Numbered from the stretch's first letter, positions 7,843-20,902 are shown. The stretch: DNA of 64,000 nt from Meiothermus sp. Pnk-1 (GCF_003226535.1 NZ_QKOB01000001.1:434001-498000), one strand, 5' to 3'. Notes: generated from the letters alone by a model not told the origin. A program made the numbers and translations.

Positions 7843-8040
7843 CTCTGGTAGCAAGATTTGCCTACCCTTCTCGGCTAGAGGAGGTCATACGTCATACGAA
7901 GGGGATCGTCCCCAAGGTGTACGGGCGTAGCCCGTCCCAAAGGGAATCTACCTCGGGTGTACGGGCACCGCCCGTCCCGTAGGGGATCGTCCCCCGCGTT
8001 TAGCGTCTGGCGTTTTGCGTATTGCGTTCGACGTACGACA
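7843..8040. repeat. Dispersed modular intergenic element, copy A
   Basis: The stretch after the Rad52-like gene has three parts. The first is a segment (7843-7886) also found near 17860. The second has two hairpin modules, with stems ACGGGC/GCCCGT at 7921-7935 and 7961-7975, 40 bases apart, each preceded by a GGGGATCGTCCCC- or GGGAATCTACC-type hairpin. The third is an array in which GCGT (ACGT in the last) recurs exactly every 7 bases at 7996, 8003, 8010, 8017, 8024 and 8031. A larger copy lies at 53292-53518. No coding sense is seen. Confidence 0.8.
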
Positions 8041-8070
8041 CCATGCAGGAAATTTACCTGGCGCTACTTT

Positions 8071-9180
8071 TTACCCTTCCTCGTATAGGCGGCTTTTGAG
8101 GTAGTAGTCTTGGATCAGGATTTTGGCAAAGGCCGCTGTGGGCACCATCAGCAAGGCCCCCAGCAGGCCGAATAGGCTGGCTCCTATCAGGATCGCCGCG
8201 ATCACCGTAACCGGATGCAAGTTGGTGGTCGAACCCAGGATGCGCGGAGAGAGCAGGTGCCCTTCGAGCTGGTTGGTCAGCCACACTACCAGCAACGTGA
8301 GCAGCACCGTCGGCCAGCCTACCGTAGCGGCTAGAAGCAAGGCTGGGACCGTGGAGACGATCACCCCCACATAGGGGATGAGGTTGAATACCCCCGCCAG
8401 CAAGCCCAGCCCCCCCGCCAGCGGGACTCCTACCAGGGCGAGGCCCACCCCTATGGTGAGCCCCACCCAGAACGCTACCTGCAGCTGGCCCCGGATATAA
8501 CCCCCGAAGGCCACGTCGGCTTTACGGGCGATTTCCAGGGTGCGGGATTGGTAGGGTTTGGGAACGAGGCGCAACAGCGCGCTAGCGATCCTGGGTAGAT
8601 CGTAGAGCAGATAAATGGAAATTACCAGCGCCACCAACGCCTGGGCTACCCCACCTACCAGACCGATGAGAAAATCGACCAGCCGCCCGCCTTGCGAGAG
8701 GAGGTTTTGTAGGGTGCCCAAGAGGCTTTGGCCAAACCCCTCGAGGATGCGTTGCAGGTTCAACCCGAACTCGGAGAGCAACGAGCGCACCTCCTCCGGC
8801 AGGGGAATGGCCCCTAGGTTGGCCGGGGTATCGTGCAGCCACTGTAAGGCCATACCCATGGTAGCGGGGAGTTTGCCCACTATCTGCGAGAAGCGCCCCA
8901 CCATCTCCGCCAGCAAGGCCGAAGCCAGCGCCAGGAAGACCAGAAGCCCCGCGTACACCGCCAAAACCCCCAGCCAGCGGGGTAGCTTGCGCCGCTCGAA
9001 CCAGCGCACTATCGGGCTAGCCAGGTAGGCGAAGCCGAAGCCGAGGGCCAGGGTGACGATCGCCGCGCGGGCCTGACTCAGCAGATGGAGGAGCAAATAG
9101 AGCATTAACAGGCCGATTCCCAGATAAACGGCGGCGCGGACCCAGGGATTTTTCCAAAGTTCTCGGAATGTCGCTCGCAT
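8071..9180 (-). CDS. AI-2E family transporter (UPF0118 permease)
   Basis: A 369-residue membrane protein. Two N-terminal helices, a periplasmic amphipathic stretch, and five or so C-terminal helices can be seen. The family segment GVPLAGGLGLLAGVFNLIPYVG and the later NQLEGHLLSPRILGSTTNLHP are diagnostic. Members include the AI-2 exporter TqsA and Na+/H+ antiporters, so the substrate is not predictable. I start at ATG 9180 and not at the upstream codon 9207, because TACAAT ends 6 bases before 9180 and homology begins with MRATFREL. A dispersed repeat lies downstream. Confidence 0.88.
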   Translation of the reverse strand: MRATFRELWKNPWVRAAVYLGIGLLMLYLLLHLLSQARAAIVTLALGFGFAYLASPIVRWFERRKLPRWLGVLAVYAGLLVFLALASALLAEMVGRFSQIVGKLPATMGMALQWLHDTPANLGAIPLPEEVRSLLSEFGLNLQRILEGFGQSLLGTLQNLLSQGGRLVDFLIGLVGGVAQALVALVISIYLLYDLPRIASALLRLVPKPYQSRTLEIARKADVAFGGYIRGQLQVAFWVGLTIGVGLALVGVPLAGGLGLLAGVFNLIPYVGVIVSTVPALLLAATVGWPTVLLTLLVVWLTNQLEGHLLSPRILGSTTNLHPVTVIAAILIGASLFGLLGALLMVPTAAFAKILIQDYYLKSRLYEEG

Positions 9181-9186
9181 GGCCCA

Positions 9187-9192
9187 ATTGTA
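9187..9192 (-). promoter_or_regulatory. -10 box of leaderless promoter, AI-2E gene
   Basis: TACAAT on the minus strand, 6 bases before the ATG at 9180. Confidence 0.6.
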
Positions 9193-9271
9193 GTGGGGTG
9201 CCAGCAAGCCCCCGTGGTAAGGCCAACCAGAAAGCGAGCTCGAGCCCTCCCCCCCGCCACCAGCACAGGAA

Positions 9272-9299
9272 AAACCCCCAAGCCTTGGCCTGGGGGTTT
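9272..9299 (-). terminator. Rho-independent terminator of ribonucleotide reductase gene
   Basis: A 9-bp stem AAACCCCCA/TGGGGGTTT with a 10-base loop, followed on the minus strand by further T bases, 15 bases after the reductase stop. Confidence 0.88.
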
Positions 9300-9314
9300 A
9301 GGCGCTGGCTTACC

Positions 9315-13571
<4,257 letters not shown>

Positions 13572-13761
13572 CGCCACCTCCTGGCGGACCGGCGTGGCCG
13601 GCCCTGATTAGGAAATCAGCTCCCCACGAAGGCATGGGTGAAGGTCTGACCTCGAGATAATGGCCTCCTGATGGTTGCGGCGTCGTAGGAAGCGAGGGTT
13701 GGTCCCCGGGTCCCTAGTTGCCGCTTTCAGGGCAAAAGCTCCCCCGACCGGAAGGCTCCGG

Positions 13762-13777
13762 CCCCTATATATTGGGG
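13762..13777. promoter_or_regulatory. NrdR-box-like operator
   Basis: CCCCTATATATTGGGG is a 16-bp near-perfect palindrome with the CTATATATTG centre of the NrdR box. It sits about 190 bases before the reductase start and about 6 bases after the predicted transcription start. NrdR represses ribonucleotide reductase genes in response to ATP/dATP. A weak second palindrome, GCTA...TAGC (13792-13806), lies about three helical turns away. Confidence 0.7.
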
Positions 13778-13789
13778 TAGCTGAGCAAG

Positions 13790-13818
13790 AGGCTACTACA
13801 ACTAGCGGTTTCGGTCAA
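13790..13818 (-). promoter_or_regulatory. Predicted promoter of nrdJ
   Basis: On the minus strand TTGACC (13813-13818) and TAGCCT (13790-13795) are separated by 17 bases. This predicts a leader of about 210 bases that contains the NrdR box and several hairpins, among them CTGATT/AATCAG. I could not match the leader to a cobalamin riboswitch. Confidence 0.5.
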
Positions 13819-13867
13819 AGGGTTCCCATCACTTTCTGGAAAGAACATTAAGCCGCCACCCTGTCGC

Positions 13868-15328
13868 TTACTCTAGCGCCCACACCCCCAAGCTTAGGGG
13901 GGGTAGAGGACGGGTGGCCTCTAAGTTGCCGTGGTGACAGACGGCGGGGGCCTCGCTCAGGAGGTCACGCGCCCCCTGCCCCCTGGCCCAGACCCCGTGC
14001 AGGGGAACCACCGGCTTCCAAGGCTCGGTGGAGGCATTCACCGTGACCACCAACGCCTGATGCTCGTGGATTCGGGCGAAGGCCAGGTGGCCGTCTTGGG
14101 CGTAGAGCCGCTGATACTTGCCCCGGCGCAGCACCGGCTGATCCCGGCGCAGCCGGGCCATATGGCGAACGGAGTCCAGGATCGGCTGTTGCCAACGCTC
14201 CTCTTGCCAGATCATGCCCCGCCGGTTGTCGGGGTCTTGGCCTCCCTCGAGCCCGATCTCGTCGCCGTAATAGACCATAGGGGCACCGGGCAGGGTATAC
14301 AGCAGCGAGAGGGCCAGCCGGGTGCGCTCCAGGTTCTTGCGCATCAGGGTGATGAGGCGGGGGGTGTCGTGGCTGGTGAGCAGGTTCATCTGGGCGCTCA
14401 CGATGTCCCAGGGGTAGCGCACGAATAGCTCCTCGAGGCGGTGGCTAAAGGCCAAGGCTTGGAGGCTCTCCACCCGGCCCAGCCCGCTTTTGGCAGCCAG
14501 GTCTTTGTCTAGGGTGTCCCCTCCCACGAAGCCCAGCACCGCTCGCCCTAAGGGATAGTTCATCACCGCGTCGAACTGATCGCCCTGCAGCCAGCGGCTG
14601 GCGTCGTCCCAGATCTCACCCACGATGTAGGCCTGAGGGTTTTTGGCCTTGACCCGCCGCCTGAACTCCTGCCAGAAGGAGTCGTCGTTGATCTCGTTGG
14701 GCACGTCCAGTCGCCACCCGTCGATGCCGAACTCGATCCAGAACTCGGCCACCCGCAACAGGTAATCGCGCACCTCGGGGGTGTTGGTGTTGAACTTGGG
14801 CAGCTCGGGGTTGTCCCACCACGCGGCGTAGTTGGCCTTGCCCGAATAGGCGTTGAGCGGGAAGCCGTAGACGTGGAACCACCGCAGGTAGGGAGAGAAG
14901 CGCCCGTTCTCGAGGATGTTTTGGAAGGCGAAATGCCCCCTCGAGCAGTGGTTGAGCACTGCATCCAGCACCACCCGAATGCCCCGCTGGTGGGCCTCCT
15001 CGAGCAGCCGGCGGAGGGCCTCGTTGCCGCCCAGCATGGGGTCCACCTGGAAGTAGTCGGTGGTGTGGTAGCGGTGGTTGGCGGTAGAGGCGAAGATCGG
15101 GCAGAAATAGATCGCGTTGAAGCCCAGCTCTCGGATGTAGTCGAGCTTCTCGATCACCCCCCAGAGGTTGCCCCCTTTGAAGCCGCGCAGGGTGGGGGCC
15201 GCCTCCCAGGGCTCAAAGTCCTGGCTCAAGGGGGTAGGCATGGCCATTGGTCCATCCCCCCGGCGAAAGCGGTCGGGGAAGATCTGGTAGAAGATGGCGT
15301 CTTTGACCCAGTCAGGGGTGAGAGGCAT
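13868..15328 (-). CDS. Glycoside hydrolase family 13 (neopullulanase/cyclomaltodextrinase/alpha-glucosidase type)
   Basis: A 486-residue cytoplasmic-looking enzyme with no signal peptide. It shows the GH13 conserved regions in order: VVLDAVLNHCSRGH (region I), GWRLDVPNE with the nucleophile Asp (region II), YIVGEIWDDA with the acid/base Glu (region III) and LTSHDTPR with the third Asp (region IV). The opening WVKDAIFYQIFPDRF is typical of cyclomaltodextrinase and neopullulanase types, which cleave small maltodextrins. It lacks the usual N-terminal dimerisation domain. ATG 15328 is chosen because homology starts there; the upstream in-frame GTG at 15382 adds 18 unrelated residues. Confidence 0.9.
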   Translation of the reverse strand: MPLTPDWVKDAIFYQIFPDRFRRGDGPMAMPTPLSQDFEPWEAAPTLRGFKGGNLWGVIEKLDYIRELGFNAIYFCPIFASTANHRYHTTDYFQVDPMLGGNEALRRLLEEAHQRGIRVVLDAVLNHCSRGHFAFQNILENGRFSPYLRWFHVYGFPLNAYSGKANYAAWWDNPELPKFNTNTPEVRDYLLRVAEFWIEFGIDGWRLDVPNEINDDSFWQEFRRRVKAKNPQAYIVGEIWDDASRWLQGDQFDAVMNYPLGRAVLGFVGGDTLDKDLAAKSGLGRVESLQALAFSHRLEELFVRYPWDIVSAQMNLLTSHDTPRLITLMRKNLERTRLALSLLYTLPGAPMVYYGDEIGLEGGQDPDNRRGMIWQEERWQQPILDSVRHMARLRRDQPVLRRGKYQRLYAQDGHLAFARIHEHQALVVTVNASTEPWKPVVPLHGVWARGQGARDLLSEAPAVCHHGNLEATRPLPPLSLGVWALE

Positions 15329-15440
15329 ACCGCATAAGTTTATGCCGGCAGGTCTCCTTGGGGAATGTGCTTTGGCCGTCACTCGCCGAGGTGCAGGGAC
15401 GAGGCGTGTGGTAGGATGCCGGGGTTAGAGGGTGGGAAGA

Positions 15441-16118
15441 ATGCCAAGGGGAAACCTCATCGTCATGACCGGAGCCTCCGGGGTGGGCAAGGGGTCCATC
15501 CGGGCCAGGCTCCTGGAGTACATCCGCCCCATGTACTACTCCATCTCCATGACCACCCGCCCGCCGCGGGTGGGAGAGCGAAACGGGGTGGACTACTACT
15601 TTGTGAGCCGGCCCGAGTTTGAGGCCAAGATCGCCCAGAACGGATTTTTGGAGTATGCCCAGTATGTCGAAGACTACTACGGTACCCCCCGCGAGCCGGT
15701 GGAAAAAGCCCTGGCCGAAGGCACGGACGTGCTGCTGGAAATTGAAGTTCAGGGGGCCTTACAAGTGGCTCGGCAAGTTCCCGAGGCCATTTTGGTCTTC
15801 ATCGTTCCGCCTTCGCTGTCTGAACTGCGTCGCCGGTTGCTGTTGCGCGGGACCGATAGCCTCGAGAAGATCCGCCAGCGCCTCAAACGCGCCGAGGAGG
15901 AACTGCGCGAGGCCCACCACTTTGACTACGTGGTGGTCAACGATCAGCTTGACCGGGCGGTCTCGGATTTCTCCAGCATCATCAAAGCCGAGCGCCTCAG
16001 GACCAAGCGCATGGGAGAGGCGCTCGAGCGCGCGCTCGAGCGCGAACCGGCCCTGGAGGCAGAGCTGGATGAACTCGAACGGAAGTTAAGGAGCAATGGC
16101 CCCCAAAAGAACCCCTGA
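15441..16118 (+). CDS. gmk: Guanylate kinase
   Basis: A 225-residue kinase that converts GMP and ATP to GDP and ADP in guanine nucleotide supply. It has the P-loop GASGVGKG, the GMP-binding TTRPPRVGE and YYFVSRPEF, the LLEIEVQGA segment and the lid RLKRAEEELREAHHFDYVVVND. A C-terminal tail of about 25 charged residues extends past the usual end. ATG 15441 is preferred to an upstream GTG at 15432 that would add three residues. The gene lies directly upstream of rpoZ, the common bacterial order gmk-rpoZ. Confidence 0.96.
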   Translation: MPRGNLIVMTGASGVGKGSIRARLLEYIRPMYYSISMTTRPPRVGERNGVDYYFVSRPEFEAKIAQNGFLEYAQYVEDYYGTPREPVEKALAEGTDVLLEIEVQGALQVARQVPEAILVFIVPPSLSELRRRLLLRGTDSLEKIRQRLKRAEEELREAHHFDYVVVNDQLDRAVSDFSSIIKAERLRTKRMGEALERALEREPALEAELDELERKLRSNGPQKNP

Positions 16119-16197
16119 GCAGCGGCTGGCCCGGTGACGTGGGCCTATCCCGTTAGGCCTTTTCGCATTACACTGCTTTTTTGGGAGAGTAAGGATT

Positions 16198-16524
16198 ATG
16201 GCTGAACCCAGAATCGATACCCTGCTCACCGTTACGGACTCCAAGTACCGCCTGACGGTAGTGGTAGCCAAGCGCGCCCAGCAATTGCTGTGTTACCAGT
16301 TCAAAAACACCGTGCTCGAGCCGTCTGAATGGCCCAAGATGCGCACGCTCGAGGGCGAGAAGCCCGACCCCAACCCTGTCACCTGGGCTATGCAGGAATT
16401 GCTGAGCGGGCGGCTCGTGATCGGTGAAAACCTGGTGCCCGACGACCGGCTTTCCAAGGTGCTCGATCAGCTGTACCCCCGCGAAGCCGCCGAACCCCAA
16501 CCGCAGGAACGCGACCGAGACTGA
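16198..16524 (+). CDS. rpoZ: RNA polymerase omega subunit
   Basis: A 108-residue omega subunit, which clamps the C-terminus of beta-prime and helps RNA polymerase assembly. The segment [17 protein letters not shown] and the following [19 protein letters not shown] match the Thermus type of omega, which is longer than the enterobacterial one because of the insertion in the middle. The end [17 protein letters not shown] is also conserved. It lies 79 bases after gmk. Confidence 0.96.
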   Translation: MAEPRIDTLLTVTDSKYRLTVVVAKRAQQLLCYQFKNTVLEPSEWPKMRTLEGEKPDPNPVTWAMQELLSGRLVIGENLVPDDRLSKVLDQLYPREAAEPQPQERDRD

Positions 16525-16547
16525 GTACCTCGCCGAAGGCTTCTCGG

Positions 16548-16605
16548 CCTAGCGGTCTGGCAACGCGATAAGAGAGGATGATCTATCGCGTCCAGCGTAA
16601 GGCAT
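16548..16605. repeat. Short member of the heptad repeat family
   Basis: The rpoZ-argR gap contains AGAGGATGATCTATCGCGTC followed by GCGT at a 7-base spacing (16577 and 16584 region). AGGATGATC with CGCGT recurs near 17895-17912, so this looks like a decayed copy of the same dispersed element. Confidence 0.5.
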
Positions 16606-16721
16606 AAATCGAGTTACCCTGATCTCAGGGTGGCCGCCGCGGCTTTAATGAATAACTAATCTGTATATACGTATTGTATATTCGTCGACCGCCTGCTGGC
16701 TGAGCGGCGAGGAGTAGGGTT

Positions 16722-17180
16722 ATGGCGAGCAAAGACCAACGTCACCGAGCTATTCAAGAGATCATCAGCCGCGAAAATATTTCTACCCAGGCCGAGCTGG
16801 TGGATCGCCTCCGCAAGCAGGGATTCAACGTTACCCAGGCCACGGTGAGCCGCGATATCAACGAGCTTCGGTTGGTGCGGGTTCCCCTGGGGCGGGGCAA
16901 GCACAAATATGCGCTTACCCAGTTCGAGCTAGCCGAGGACGTGATGGACGAGCTCAAGCGTATCTTCCGTGGGTTCGTTCACGACGTGGATCGGGGGGAG
17001 AACCTATTGGTGTTGCGCACCGCCGAAGGCCACGCCTCGGGGATCGCCCTGTTGCTCGACCGCTTACGTCGTGACGACATCGTGGGGACCATTGCCGGCG
17101 AGGACACCATCTTGGTAGTGGCCCGCAGCACCGCGGACGCCGAGAAACTCCAGGACGAGATGGAGGGGTATCTCATCTAG
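16722..17180 (+). CDS. argR: Arginine repressor
   Basis: A 152-residue ArgR. The N-terminal winged helix (1-70) has [25 protein letters not shown], and the C-terminal oligomerisation and arginine-binding domain has [15 protein letters not shown]. By family it binds ARG boxes with arginine as co-repressor and controls arginine biosynthesis or catabolism. No arg genes lie in the window. The upstream AT-rich stretch (16648-16685), with TGAATAACTAAT and two GTATAT motifs, may contain autoregulatory ARG boxes, but the match is partial. Confidence 0.95.
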   Translation: MASKDQRHRAIQEIISRENISTQAELVDRLRKQGFNVTQATVSRDINELRLVRVPLGRGKHKYALTQFELAEDVMDELKRIFRGFVHDVDRGENLLVLRTAEGHASGIALLLDRLRRDDIVGTIAGEDTILVVARSTADAEKLQDEMEGYLI

Positions 17181-17233
17181 GGAGCGAAGCGCCCTTCACC
17201 CGCTGTCTGCTTGGGGTAGGGGCGCTGTAGGCT

Positions 17234-17848
17234 ATGCTCGAGTTCTCCTTTCAGGCTTTCTTGACCCTCCTGGTGGTGGTGGACCCCATCGGGTTGGTGC
17301 CAATCTTCATCGCTTTGGCGGGAGGTAGATCGCACCTCGAGCAGCGCTATCTAGCGCGCAAGGCGGTAGTGGTGGCTGGGGTGGTGATACTGGGGTTTGC
17401 CCTGCTGGGCAAGCCGGTGCTCGAGTACCTAGGCATCACCCTGGGCGCGCTCAGGATTGCCGCGGGCATCCTGCTTTTCAAAATTGGCTTCGATATGATT
17501 TTTGCCCACCTCGAGCGCGAAACCCCCGAGGAGTACGAGGAAGCCCAGACCCGCCTGGATTTCTCGGTGTTTCCCCTGGCCATCCCGCTCATTGCCGGCC
17601 CTGGCACCTTGGCCAGCGTGCTGATCCTGACCAGCGAGGCGCATAAGGCCCCATATGGCCTGGGCATAGTGCTGGGCATGGCCGGAGTGGTACTGTTGCT
17701 TACTTACTTGTTCCTACGAGCAGCGACCCCTCTATCCCGGCTATTGCGTCGCACCGGGATCAACGTCATTACTCGGGTGCTGGGTATCCTGCTGGCCGCA
17801 TTGGCGGTACAGTATGTGGCGAACGGGATTCGGGCGCTGGGGCTTTGA
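17234..17848 (+). CDS. MarC-family (NAAT) integral membrane protein
   Basis: A 204-residue protein with six hydrophobic helices. It opens with FLTLLVVVDPIGLVPIF and contains FPLAIPLIAGPGTLASVLIL and the last-helix GINVITRVLGILLAALAVQYVANGI, all typical of MarC/UPF0056. Members are predicted small neutral amino-acid transporters; no substrate is proved. It converges with the GAF-GGDEF gene, with a dispersed repeat between them. Confidence 0.9.
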   Translation: MLEFSFQAFLTLLVVVDPIGLVPIFIALAGGRSHLEQRYLARKAVVVAGVVILGFALLGKPVLEYLGITLGALRIAAGILLFKIGFDMIFAHLERETPEEYEEAQTRLDFSVFPLAIPLIAGPGTLASVLILTSEAHKAPYGLGIVLGMAGVVLLLTYLFLRAATPLSRLLRRTGINVITRVLGILLAALAVQYVANGIRALGL

Positions 17849-17852
17849 GCCG

Positions 17853-17935
17853 TCGCAGGGGACTGGTAGCAAGATTCACGTACCCTTCCCTGCGGAGGAT
17901 GATCCACCGCGTTTGGCGTACGACGTCAGTAAAGC
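17853..17935. repeat. Dispersed intergenic element, short copy
   Basis: CTGGTAGCAAGATT followed by TACCCTTCCCTGCGGAGGA matches the segment at 7846-7886, then GCGTTTG-GCGTACG-ACGTCAG follows at a strict 7-base period (about 17909-17929). It lacks the hairpin modules seen in copies A and B. Confidence 0.6.
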
Positions 17936-17957
17936 CCAATGCCCCCAAACAGCGTAC

Positions 17958-19271
17958 TCAGCGTTGGGCGGGTTTATCCTGGTACATGGCCGCATCGCTC
18001 TGGAATAAGGCTTCCTCCAGGCCCATTTCCGGGTCGATGACTGCACTTCCCGCGCTCACCCGTACCTGGAGATTGCCCCGCACCCGCTCGATCAACTCTC
18101 GAGCCTCGCTCACCGGCAGGTTGAGGTGGAGGCTCACGAACTCATCGCCTCCGACCCGAAAGGTCGCGTCCCCTTGACGCGAGAACGCCCGGAGCGAGTC
18201 GGCCAGCCGCTTTAGGGCCTGATCCCCGGCCGCGTGGCCCTGGGCGTCGTTGAGCCGTTTGAGCCCGTCCATATCCCAGTACACCATGGTGAGGGGCAGG
18301 CCTAGCCGCTTGGCTTGGGCCTGAAGCTTGGGAAAGGCGTACTCGAGCGCCCGGCGGTTGCCCAGCCCGGTGAGGGGGTCGGTAAGGGCTTGGCTGGTGA
18401 GGCTTTTGCGGGCCAACTGGCCGTAGAGAAGGCCGGCGGTCTGGATGCCGAAGGCCTGGGCGATGGGCAAAGCTTCCGGCGGGAATCCATCGGGGCTGCG
18501 CAGGTTATCGAGGTTGATGGTCGCCAGCACTTCGCCTTGGAGCACCACCGGCACGCAGATGCTGGCCTGGATCTCTCTTACCCGCCCGTGTGCTCTCAAT
18601 AGCTCAGAAAGCTCCCCGGCCTGCGCTGCACTGCGTTGCTGCACTTCTGAACCGCGGATCAGCCGCGGGCGCCCCAGATGCCAAGCGGTTTCCCCCTCTC
18701 CGTACCAGAGCAGCTCGAGGTCGGCGGGGAAGGAATGGCCGATCAGCTCCTCATCAAACCCCACCTGGGCCACGAAGCGAAACGAATCGCCTTCGCGCAA
18801 GGAGATGCTTCCTGCCTCCCCACCCGGCACCACGGCCACTGCGGTCTCGAGCACCCGTTGCAATAAGTCGGCGATGTTTTCCTCCTGGCGCACCAGCCCC
18901 GAGAGCACCTCCAAAGTAGTGCGGTAGGCCATGGCCTGCTGCTCGAGGTCGGTGATGTCGGCCAGAAGACATAGCCGCCCCTCGCCCAGCGGGTGGCAAC
19001 TGACCTGGAGCCAGCGCTGATCTACGTGGATCAAGGCGAAAAGACCTTGGGCCGCCCCCGCTGTGGCTAGGGCGCTGTGCTCGCGGGGAATAGGTCGCCG
19101 CGAAGCGTCGTAGGGGCTCAACCGCTTGGCTAGGGAAATCCCCAGCAGATCCTGCCCTAGCAGGGCCTGGGCGGCGGGGTTGTGCCAGCGCACCCGACCG
19201 TGCCTATCCAACCACACCGCGCCCTGGGGTGAGCCAAAGAGCACCTGGAGCTGAGCGGGAGGTGAGGTCAT
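17958..19271 (-). CDS. PAS-GAF-GGDEF diguanylate cyclase
   Basis: A 437-residue soluble signalling protein. Residues 1-110 look like a PAS domain (AVWLDRHGRVRWHNPAAQALLG), 120-275 like a GAF domain (ICVPVVLQGEVLATINLDNL), and 290-437 a GGDEF domain with DPLTGLGNRRALE and an intact VGGDEF. The RxxD inhibitory site (RQGD) stands five residues before GGDEF, so product inhibition by c-di-GMP is likely. The enzyme should make c-di-GMP from GTP in response to a ligand bound by PAS or GAF. There is no transmembrane segment. Confidence 0.92.
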   Translation of the reverse strand: MTSPPAQLQVLFGSPQGAVWLDRHGRVRWHNPAAQALLGQDLLGISLAKRLSPYDASRRPIPREHSALATAGAAQGLFALIHVDQRWLQVSCHPLGEGRLCLLADITDLEQQAMAYRTTLEVLSGLVRQEENIADLLQRVLETAVAVVPGGEAGSISLREGDSFRFVAQVGFDEELIGHSFPADLELLWYGEGETAWHLGRPRLIRGSEVQQRSAAQAGELSELLRAHGRVREIQASICVPVVLQGEVLATINLDNLRSPDGFPPEALPIAQAFGIQTAGLLYGQLARKSLTSQALTDPLTGLGNRRALEYAFPKLQAQAKRLGLPLTMVYWDMDGLKRLNDAQGHAAGDQALKRLADSLRAFSRQGDATFRVGGDEFVSLHLNLPVSEARELIERVRGNLQVRVSAGSAVIDPEMGLEEALFQSDAAMYQDKPAQR

Positions 19272-19300
19272 GGGGGGCCTTTGGCCGTATTGTCGGAGAA

Positions 19301-20902
19301 TTATACGAAGGGGTCAACCCCGCTTTGGGGGGTCAAGGGAGCCCCGGCCAGCAGCTCGCGGGCGTGCTCAAGGGCGGTCTCCGAGTATGAACCCGAGAGC
19401 ATCCGGGCCAGTTCCCGTACCCGCTCTTCTCCCTCGATGGCCTTCACCTGGACTTTCCCCCGCTCTTTGACCACCTGAAAGTGGCGCTGGGCCCGGGCGG
19501 CGATTTGGGGCAGGTGGGTCACCACCAGCACCTGGCGGGTTTGGGCCAGCCGTGCCAGGCGCTCCGCTACTTGCCAGGCCGCCTCTCCCCCCACCCCGGC
19601 GTCTACCTCGTCAAAGATTACCGTTCTCGCTTCTACCCCGGTGAGCAGCACCAGCGCTAGCATCACCCGCGAAAGCTCACCCCCGGAGGCCGCCCGCTCT
19701 AGCGGGGCCTCGCCGATGCCGGGGTTGGCGCTGAAGAGCCAGTGCACCTCTTCGAGCCCCTCCGGCCCCGGCTCGCCTAGGGGTTGCAGTTCTACCCGGA
19801 AGCGGGCCTCGGGCATCCCCAAGGTGCGAATTTCCCGCGTGGCCTCCTTGGAGAGCCGCTCCGCGGCCTGTGCGCGGGCCACAGAGAGCAGATGCCCCCG
19901 GTGCAGGAGTTCTTGCCGGGATTCCTGGATCTCCTGGGCCAGGGCAGCCAGGCGCTCGTCGGCCCGCTCGAGCTCGGCCAGCTCTCGCCGCGCCGCCTCG
20001 GCAAAGGCCAGCACCTCCTCCAGGCTGTCGCCGTACTTGCGCTGCAAGCGCTCGAGCAGGGCCAGCCGGGTTTCCACCGCCTCTAGCCGGTGGGGGTCGG
20101 CCTCCAGGCTATCCAGGTAGTCCTCGAGCTCGCGGGCTACCGCCTTGAGGCCGTCCAGGGCGGCCTCGAGGTCGCGGCCAAGGCCCCCTAACCCCTCGTC
20201 ATGCTTGGCCGCGGCTTTGAGTTCCCTGAGGGCCTGGGCTATCTGCCCTACGCTGTCGTGTTCCCCGCTGAGCAGGCTCGAGGCCAGCCCTACCCGCTCA
20301 CGCAAGCTCTCGGCGTGGCGCAACTTTTCGGCCTCGCGCTTGAGTTCGGCCTCTTCGCCGGGGATGATCTTGGCCGCCTCGATCTCCTTGAGCTGAAAGG
20401 AGAGCACGTCCAGACGTCGCTCGCGTTCACGGGCGGCGGCCTCGAGCCGCCCCTGTTCGGCGAGCAGGGTCTGGTGGTGGGTGTAGGCCTCACGGTAGGC
20501 CTGGAGCAAGGCCGGATCCACCAGGGCGTCCAGCAGTTCCCGCTGGGCCTTGCGCCCCAGGAGCGAGAGCGCGGCGTGCTGGGCGTGGATGGTGAGGTGA
20601 CGGCTGGTCTCTTCCGCTAGCTCCCGCAGCGAGACCACCTCACCGTCTACGCGGGGGATGCTGCGGCTATGGGTGACCCGCCGCGAAAGCACCCGCCCAT
20701 CAAACCAGGCCGTCACGAGCAGAGCTTCTGCGCCCGGGCGGATCATCCCCTCCGCCCGCTCTCCCAGCAGCAGCGATAGCGCATCCACCAGCACGCTCTT
20801 GCCCGCTCCGGTCTCCCCGGTCAGCACGGTCAGGCCGGGGCCGAACTCGAGCGCGACCTCCTCGAGAACGGCTAGGTTTTTTACCTCCAAACGTTCGAGC
20901 AC
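19301..20902 (-). CDS. recN: DNA repair ATPase RecN
   Basis: A 533-residue SMC-like protein. It has Walker A GETGAGKS near residue 30, long coiled-coil arms with heptads through about 150-370, the ABC signature region LERAASGGELSRVMLAL and Walker B VIFDEVDAGVGGEAA, and the C-terminal switch VVTHLPQIAARA. RecN tethers broken DNA ends in recombinational repair. The start is a GTG, the first codon with homology (LERLEVKNLAVLEEV). It diverges from the sulfurtransferase gene. Confidence 0.95.
   Translation of the reverse strand: MLERLEVKNLAVLEEVALEFGPGLTVLTGETGAGKSVLVDALSLLLGERAEGMIRPGAEALLVTAWFDGRVLSRRVTHSRSIPRVDGEVVSLRELAEETSRHLTIHAQHAALSLLGRKAQRELLDALVDPALLQAYREAYTHHQTLLAEQGRLEAAARERERRLDVLSFQLKEIEAAKIIPGEEAELKREAEKLRHAESLRERVGLASSLLSGEHDSVGQIAQALRELKAAAKHDEGLGGLGRDLEAALDGLKAVARELEDYLDSLEADPHRLEAVETRLALLERLQRKYGDSLEEVLAFAEAARRELAELERADERLAALAQEIQESRQELLHRGHLLSVARAQAAERLSKEATREIRTLGMPEARFRVELQPLGEPGPEGLEEVHWLFSANPGIGEAPLERAASGGELSRVMLALVLLTGVEARTVIFDEVDAGVGGEAAWQVAERLARLAQTRQVLVVTHLPQIAARAQRHFQVVKERGKVQVKAIEGEERVRELARMLSGSYSETALEHARELLAGAPLTPQSGVDPFV

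Noticed and set aside
7996-8040. CRISPR array
   Set aside because: The repeating unit is 7 bases with no spacers of uniform length, and no cas genes are near.
13572-13790. Possible cobalamin riboswitch in front of the B12-dependent reductase
   Set aside because: GGGAA and GCAACT-like words are present, but their order and spacing do not match the cobalamin aptamer and the B12 box is incomplete. I kept only the NrdR-box-like site and the hairpins.
16648-16690. Pair of ARG boxes upstream of argR
   Set aside because: TGAAT matches a half site, but the second half deviates and the other motifs fit only loosely. It is mentioned in the argR entry but not listed as a site.
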